Assembly: GCA_003194525.1 (NCBI GenBank) | Contig: NBIV01000088.1 | Coordinates: 186,001 to 250,000 of the forward strand | Direction of reading: 5' to 3' | DNA from: Gracilariopsis chorda | Taxonomy: Eukaryota; Rhodophyta; Florideophyceae; Gracilariales; Gracilariaceae | DNA: 64,000 nucleotides | In this document: piece by piece, positions 60,344 to 64,000 of the stretch | How the letters are laid out: every line of letters begins with the position of its first letter | How positions within the stretch are numbered: the first letter of the stretch is position 1 | Position numbers and translations under genes: made by a program | Notes under the pieces: model-generated | Told to the model about the DNA's origin: nothing | Seen by the model: the letters and a program-made list of their open reading frames with translations, nothing else | The model's database searches: none

Positions 60344-62081
60344 CGCTGTTCGGCTCTCAAAAGTCGGGGAAAGTGTGAGCTGCCGGAGTTGTGTTTTCGA
60401 ACTTGGGTCTTCATTTTTGTTTTACCTTGTTGACATTCCCTCAGTACTAGATTCGTAGGCTTTCCTTCGTCTTTAACTTGTACAGCTTTTTCTTCACGGT
60501 GAGAGTAAATCTTGGGGACTCCTCTTTCGTGAATGTTGTGCGTGGATTAGTTGGTTGCGCGAACCTCAGTTGTGAGTCGGTTGGAATAAGACATCTCAAG
60601 AGGAATAGTCTTCACCCGTTCAGTCTTGTGGTGTATGCTGCGTGTTATGGTGGCCGTGTATTGAAATTTGGGTTCGATGGCGTGCGCCCTTGTTTGGTTG
60701 TGTAGCTCATGCGTCCCTCTCTCTAGCACGGCTAGTAATAGTGCAAGTTGTTTGTTCCTGAGCAAGTGGACGGGTAAGGGTCCTGTTGCGACGATACGGA
60801 ATATGTGTCTTATTCTTGTAAAGGAATCGAATCTTGTGCCTGACGTCCGCAATCACCGGTTAAGGCCGCTAAACCCCTATCGTGCATTCTGCTCGCAGAA
60901 GCAATGCCGGTGGCCGTAGCGCACTAACCCTTACCCACATATCTTACGTAGTGCTGCTGTGCACGAAGCCCAGTTGTACCGATGGCAATGTGCGATAGAT
61001 GTGTATGGGTTGTCAACCTGGGCAGTATGCTAATGCGAGACCTCCACAACTCGAGAGACCGCTATTCGATGCAACAAAGTTCAAAGCGCTACGAAATGCG
61101 AAATGCTCCAGTACCCCTGTTTCTCTCGAGACACCTGTTGGTGTCGCGACAATTGTATCCCCCTACCATCAGTAGTGGTGTGGAGAGCACACACAGACTG
61201 GACAGTAGCATTTTGTGATGATACACTTCAACTGGAGTGTGAAGTCCACACAATGAACCTCATCCTACAGGCTGCCTTTACAAACTCCTGCACGGATATG
61301 GAATTGGGCCCTCGAAACATGCACGGGCTTTGGCTTCCCCGACAGAAGATGACTTTCCTTGATGAAGCAGTTAGCAAACCGTACAAATCATGGCTCGAAA
61401 CAACAGTCACCGAATGACAAGAGTTGTTTACTCAATCATTGACAAACTTGCTGCCTGTCTGCACGAACCTGCGAGGGAAAAGGAATATAATGAAACCGGG
61501 TCAACAAGTTCTCGGCATATGGGATCTTCGGCCTGACCATGATAACCAAAAACTACGTGCCCAGTATCTACGTGGATGCCGAAAGTGAACTCTAGCTTCG
61601 TAGCATGTGACTTGGGAGCAAATGCACGTTGAACTATGATGCATGTAACCGCCAAAGAGGGATGGGGAAGGAGATGGAGACAGCTGTCATGGACGATTGT
61701 TCGATGCTCTCTCGTCCCACGTTTCAAAATATCTGAGCGCTCACAACAGTTCCCGCTCGCAACTTCCCGCGCAACACACTCTCGAGTTTGGTGCATCCCA
61801 AATAAGGAGATAGGGCTGCAAAGGGTAGTAGTGCAGTGGTCGCACGTAAATATTGAACAGTAGTGCACCATGACCCGTTCTGGACAAAATCTTGAGTTAT
61901 GCATGGGCTTCCAGTTCAGAAGCAAGGCGCCTACATGGAAATGAAGGCGCTCTAGTGTGACCATTTGAGAAGGCGTCGGCTTGCAGCAGCAGGCCCTCCC
62001 CCCGAAACTCAAGTCTCCGAGCTGGTACGTGAGTATTGAGAAATATAAGGCCTATTCGTCATCTTTCACAATTGCAAGCGG
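60344..62081. other. Intergenic stretch, one weak frame
   Basis: 1.7 kb between two plus-strand genes. A minus-strand frame (61428-61964 from its first ATG, 178 codons) is open, but its Cys/His/Leu-rich composition does not resemble a family; I treat it as chance. Confidence 0.4.
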
Positions 62082-62615
62082 ATGTTTGCTTCGATGGTCG
62101 CGCATACTTACGTGCCCGCGCCGCCGTCAAGCTCGGACGAAATGACAACACTGTGCCTTCACGGATTTTGTTTGGGCATTCGCACAAAGGAGTTTGATGA
62201 CATGTCAACGTCGTACATGTTAACGTTGTGCTCGCTAGTAATCTTGGCGTTGGTTCTTTGCACGTTGGTTGCTGTGTTAACATATTCGCTGGTGCAAGTG
62301 CTAATTGAAACGCTTCCGAGAAACATGGAGAAACGGCAGGTGTCGACTTGTGTATATTCAACTTTGGCACGTTCGAGCCCATTGCACACGTGCTCGAAAA
62401 CGATGGATAACGGTTGCGCAATTTGTTTAGACGTCATGTCAATAGGCAGTATAGTGCGGCGACTACCGTGCAAACACACTTTCCACGCAGAATGCATCGA
62501 CGAGTGGTTGCTATGTGGGGCTAAAGTAGCGCAGTGCCCCCTGTGCATGTCTCTGCTGAGCGAGAAATGCACAAGCGAAGATGATGCGGAGTCAGTGATG
62601 GCCGGGTGTGTTTAA
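62082..62615 (+). CDS. RING-H2 membrane-anchored E3 ligase (ATL-like)
   Basis: A 177-residue protein with one hydrophobic membrane segment at about residues 46-72 (MLTLCSLVILALVLCTLVAV) and a C-terminal RING-H2 finger at about 111-155: CAICLDVM, LPCKHTFHAECIDEWLLCG, CPLC. This gives the C-x2-C, C-x-H-x2-H-x2-C and C-x2-C ligand order. A single membrane span followed by RING-H2 is the layout of plant ATL-type ubiquitin ligases. The N-terminus is short and has no clear signal peptide. The stop codon is 3 bp from the stop of the convergent SmpB gene. Confidence 0.8.
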   Translation: MFASMVAHTYVPAPPSSSDEMTTLCLHGFCLGIRTKEFDDMSTSYMLTLCSLVILALVLCTLVAVLTYSLVQVLIETLPRNMEKRQVSTCVYSTLARSSPLHTCSKTMDNGCAICLDVMSIGSIVRRLPCKHTFHAECIDEWLLCGAKVAQCPLCMSLLSEKCTSEDDAESVMAGCV

Positions 62616-62618
62616 AAG

Positions 62619-63203
62619 CTACATTCCGCGGACAGCAATCTTTTCCACCTGTCTCATGTATCGATCGTCATCGCGCTTCTTGATATCCTCGCGACGATCG
62701 CGCACGTTCTTGCCCTTAGCCAGGGCAATCTCAATTTTTGCATAGCCGTTAGCGAAATATAAACGAGTGGGCACCAGGGTAAGGCCCTTCTCCGCCACAA
62801 GCGCGCCCAACTTTCGAATAGCCTTTTTGTGCAGCAGCAGCTTCTTCTCGCGCCTGGGTTGGTGGTTGAACTTTTCGGAGGCAAAGCTGTACGGGGAGAT
62901 GTGCATGTTCCGGACGTAGAGCTGGGCGTTGCGCACGATTGCGTAGCTGTCGCGCAGATTGACCTGCCCGAGACGAACGGACTTCACCTCTGTTCCGAGC
63001 AGCTGCATTCCGCACTCGTGGGTTTCGAGGAAGTCGTAGCGCGATCTTGCGATGCGGTTGTCGATGGTCGGGTTGTAGTTGCGTGCCTTTCTGGCGGCCA
63101 TGCGAATTGGGGAGACGTGCGGGATTGCAGCATGACGGGAAGGGGGCGGGGCCAAACAGGGTGGTTGGAGGAAGAATAAGGGGTGTTCGAATGAGGCGGG
63201 CAT
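62619..63203 (-). CDS. smpB: SsrA-binding protein SmpB, nuclear-encoded, plastid-type
   Basis: SmpB binds tmRNA (ssrA) and delivers it to stalled ribosomes for trans-translation. The 194-residue product has an N-terminal extension of about 38 residues beginning MPASFEHPLFFLQPP, a likely plastid transit peptide, followed by the SmpB core: NRIARSRYDFLETHECGMQL, TEVKSVRLGQVNLRDSYA, HISPYSFASEKFNHQPRREK, KLLLHKKAI, and the basic C-terminal tail with KGKNVRDRREDIKKRDDDR that enters the mRNA channel in bacteria. No key segment is missing. The frame is open upstream to 63254 without an ATG. Nuclear SmpB implies a plastid (or mitochondrial) tmRNA. Confidence 0.92.
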   Translation of the reverse strand: MPASFEHPLFFLQPPCLAPPPSRHAAIPHVSPIRMAARKARNYNPTIDNRIARSRYDFLETHECGMQLLGTEVKSVRLGQVNLRDSYAIVRNAQLYVRNMHISPYSFASEKFNHQPRREKKLLLHKKAIRKLGALVAEKGLTLVPTRLYFANGYAKIEIALAKGKNVRDRREDIKKRDDDRYMRQVEKIAVRGM

Positions 63204-64000
63204 TTGGCGAGGCAGACGGCGAGGCAGTTTGAAGGGAGGGTGAAGACGGGACAAGGCGGCGGCGCTTGGCTGGCGGTGACGTGATACATGTGAGCTGGCG
63301 CATGCATGGCGGAAAGACGACGGTCGCGAGATTTGATCTGTGAAACGAAAGCTGGACTGCAGCTCATTAGCGTTGGTAGCCTCGTTAACCTCACAGTGTG
63401 CACGGCAACCGGGGCACCGAAAAAGCGGAAAAGATGGGCCTCGGTCCGAGTGTGGTTCCCGGGAGGCACGAACGGCGGCGCATGCGAGGGGGCGAGGTGG
63501 ACAGGAAGGGCGAAGAGGCGCCGTTTAGCTGTGCCGAGTGAATTAAGGAGCTCTGCCGTGGTACAGATGGCGGACGCGGGCGTTGGCGGCGGCGGCGGCG
63601 GCGGCGGCGGACAAAGCGGCGCAGATTTTGTTTGGGCGTGCGGTGGAAGCTGGAAGGCGGCGGGCAGCAATCGCGCGCAGGCGTGCAAAATCTGGGCGCG
63701 CAGGCGATGCGCGCACGCGCAGCGCCGCATGTGACGGCGCCGCATGCGCGCGCCCATTGGCGCGCGGCGCGATTTTTACGCGCAACGGCACATTCCCCGC
63801 GCCGCGCGAGATATGCGCAGCAGGAGATAGCGCGCGGCGGGCCCGAACGGCCCCGCGGCCACGGGCAGATACGGCTGCGCGGCCGCCCATTGGCCGCGGC
63901 GCGCGCCGTCGCCCACTTTCGGCGCCGCCTCATTGGGCCGCGCTCCAGGCGGTTGCAACTGCATGCGTTCCGCACGGCGGCGCGCCCCCATCGGGGCGCC
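63204..64000. promoter_or_regulatory. GC-rich promoter region with CCAAT boxes and a GGC repeat
   Basis: Upstream of SmpB, and perhaps of a divergent gene beyond the window. ATTGG (CCAAT on the minus strand) occurs at 63756-63760, 63889-63893 and 63932-63936, each in a GCGC-rich context. A GGC repeat lies at 63587-63614. Open frames here are by-products of the composition. Confidence 0.5.
63587..63614 (+). repeat. GGC trinucleotide repeat
   Basis: About nine GGC units in the CpG-rich region upstream of SmpB. Confidence 0.85.

Noticed and set aside
61428-62012. 194-codon minus-strand frame
   Set aside because: No family resemblance; unusual Cys/His content; the first ATG is 48 bp inside. Probably chance.
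12538-63203. Bacterial origin suggested by hemA, smpB and ylxR
   Set aside because: They are scattered among eukaryotic genes with spliceosomal introns and carry N-terminal extensions; plastid-derived nuclear genes explain them.
63391-63975. 194-codon Arg-rich minus-strand frame at the right edge
   Set aside because: Arg/Ala/Pro content follows from the GC-rich promoter sequence.

Overview
This is a nuclear segment of a photosynthetic eukaryote, most likely a red alga (Rhodophyta); the phylum is my inference. Eukaryotic markers are TFIIB, cytosolic eL19, Miro, a GLTSCR-type SWI/SNF subunit, OGG1 and spliceosomal GT-AG introns. Photosynthesis is indicated by nuclear genes for plastid-type proteins with N-terminal extensions: glutamyl-tRNA reductase, SmpB, a DUF448/YlxR protein and a DUF3727 protein. 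A nuclear SmpB fits a plastid that keeps ssrA (tmRNA), as red-lineage plastids do. Several extensions begin with an aromatic, proline-containing stretch (SAFVTP, SAFVPP), as is common in red algal and glaucophyte transit peptides. Introns are rare: I can place three, each short, in Miro, eL19 and a CHHC zinc-finger gene.

Layout. 1-7 kb is repeat-rich: a broken pogo/Tigger transposase, then a large foldback structure with two 780-bp arms that are perfect inverted copies, flanked by older diverged terminal repeats. 7-14 kb is a co-directional expression/tetrapyrrole block (TFIIB, GLTSCR/BICRA-like protein, plastid HemA). 15.8-20.8 kb has three minus-strand genes (YlxR-like, an unknown helical protein, a disordered protein with a KEN box and a sororin-like C-terminus). 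20.8-31.5 kb is almost gene-free, holding only a GNAT-like remnant. 31.5-40.7 kb has a C2H2 zinc-finger gene, Miro, a TB2/DP1/HVA22-like membrane protein and a plastid DUF3727 protein. 41.1-43.4 kb is an intact pogo-type transposon with 25-bp perfect inverted repeats and TA duplications, sitting in the shared upstream region of DUF3727 and OGG1. 43.8-53.6 kb is gene-dense (OGG1, PQ-loop protein, CHHC zinc finger, eL19, RING/RBR-like protein, HIBCH-like hydrolase). 56.6-63.2 kb has a telobox Myb protein, a DEAD-box-fold protein with degraded ATPase motifs, a RING-H2 membrane protein and SmpB.

Functional themes. Plastid gene expression and pigment supply (HemA, SmpB, YlxR, DUF3727), nuclear transcription/chromatin (TFIIB, GLTSCR, C2H2, telobox Myb), DNA repair (OGG1), membrane and organelle biology (Miro, TB2/DP1, PQ-loop) and ubiquitin ligases (RING/RBR, RING-H2). 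There is no operon logic, but several neighbours are tightly packed: the RING-H2 and SmpB stop codons lie 3 bp apart, tail to tail. Upstream regions are GC-rich, often with CCAAT boxes and C homopolymers on the coding strand. No tRNA, rRNA or CRISPR array was recognised. Protein identities come from motif recognition only; no database search was run.
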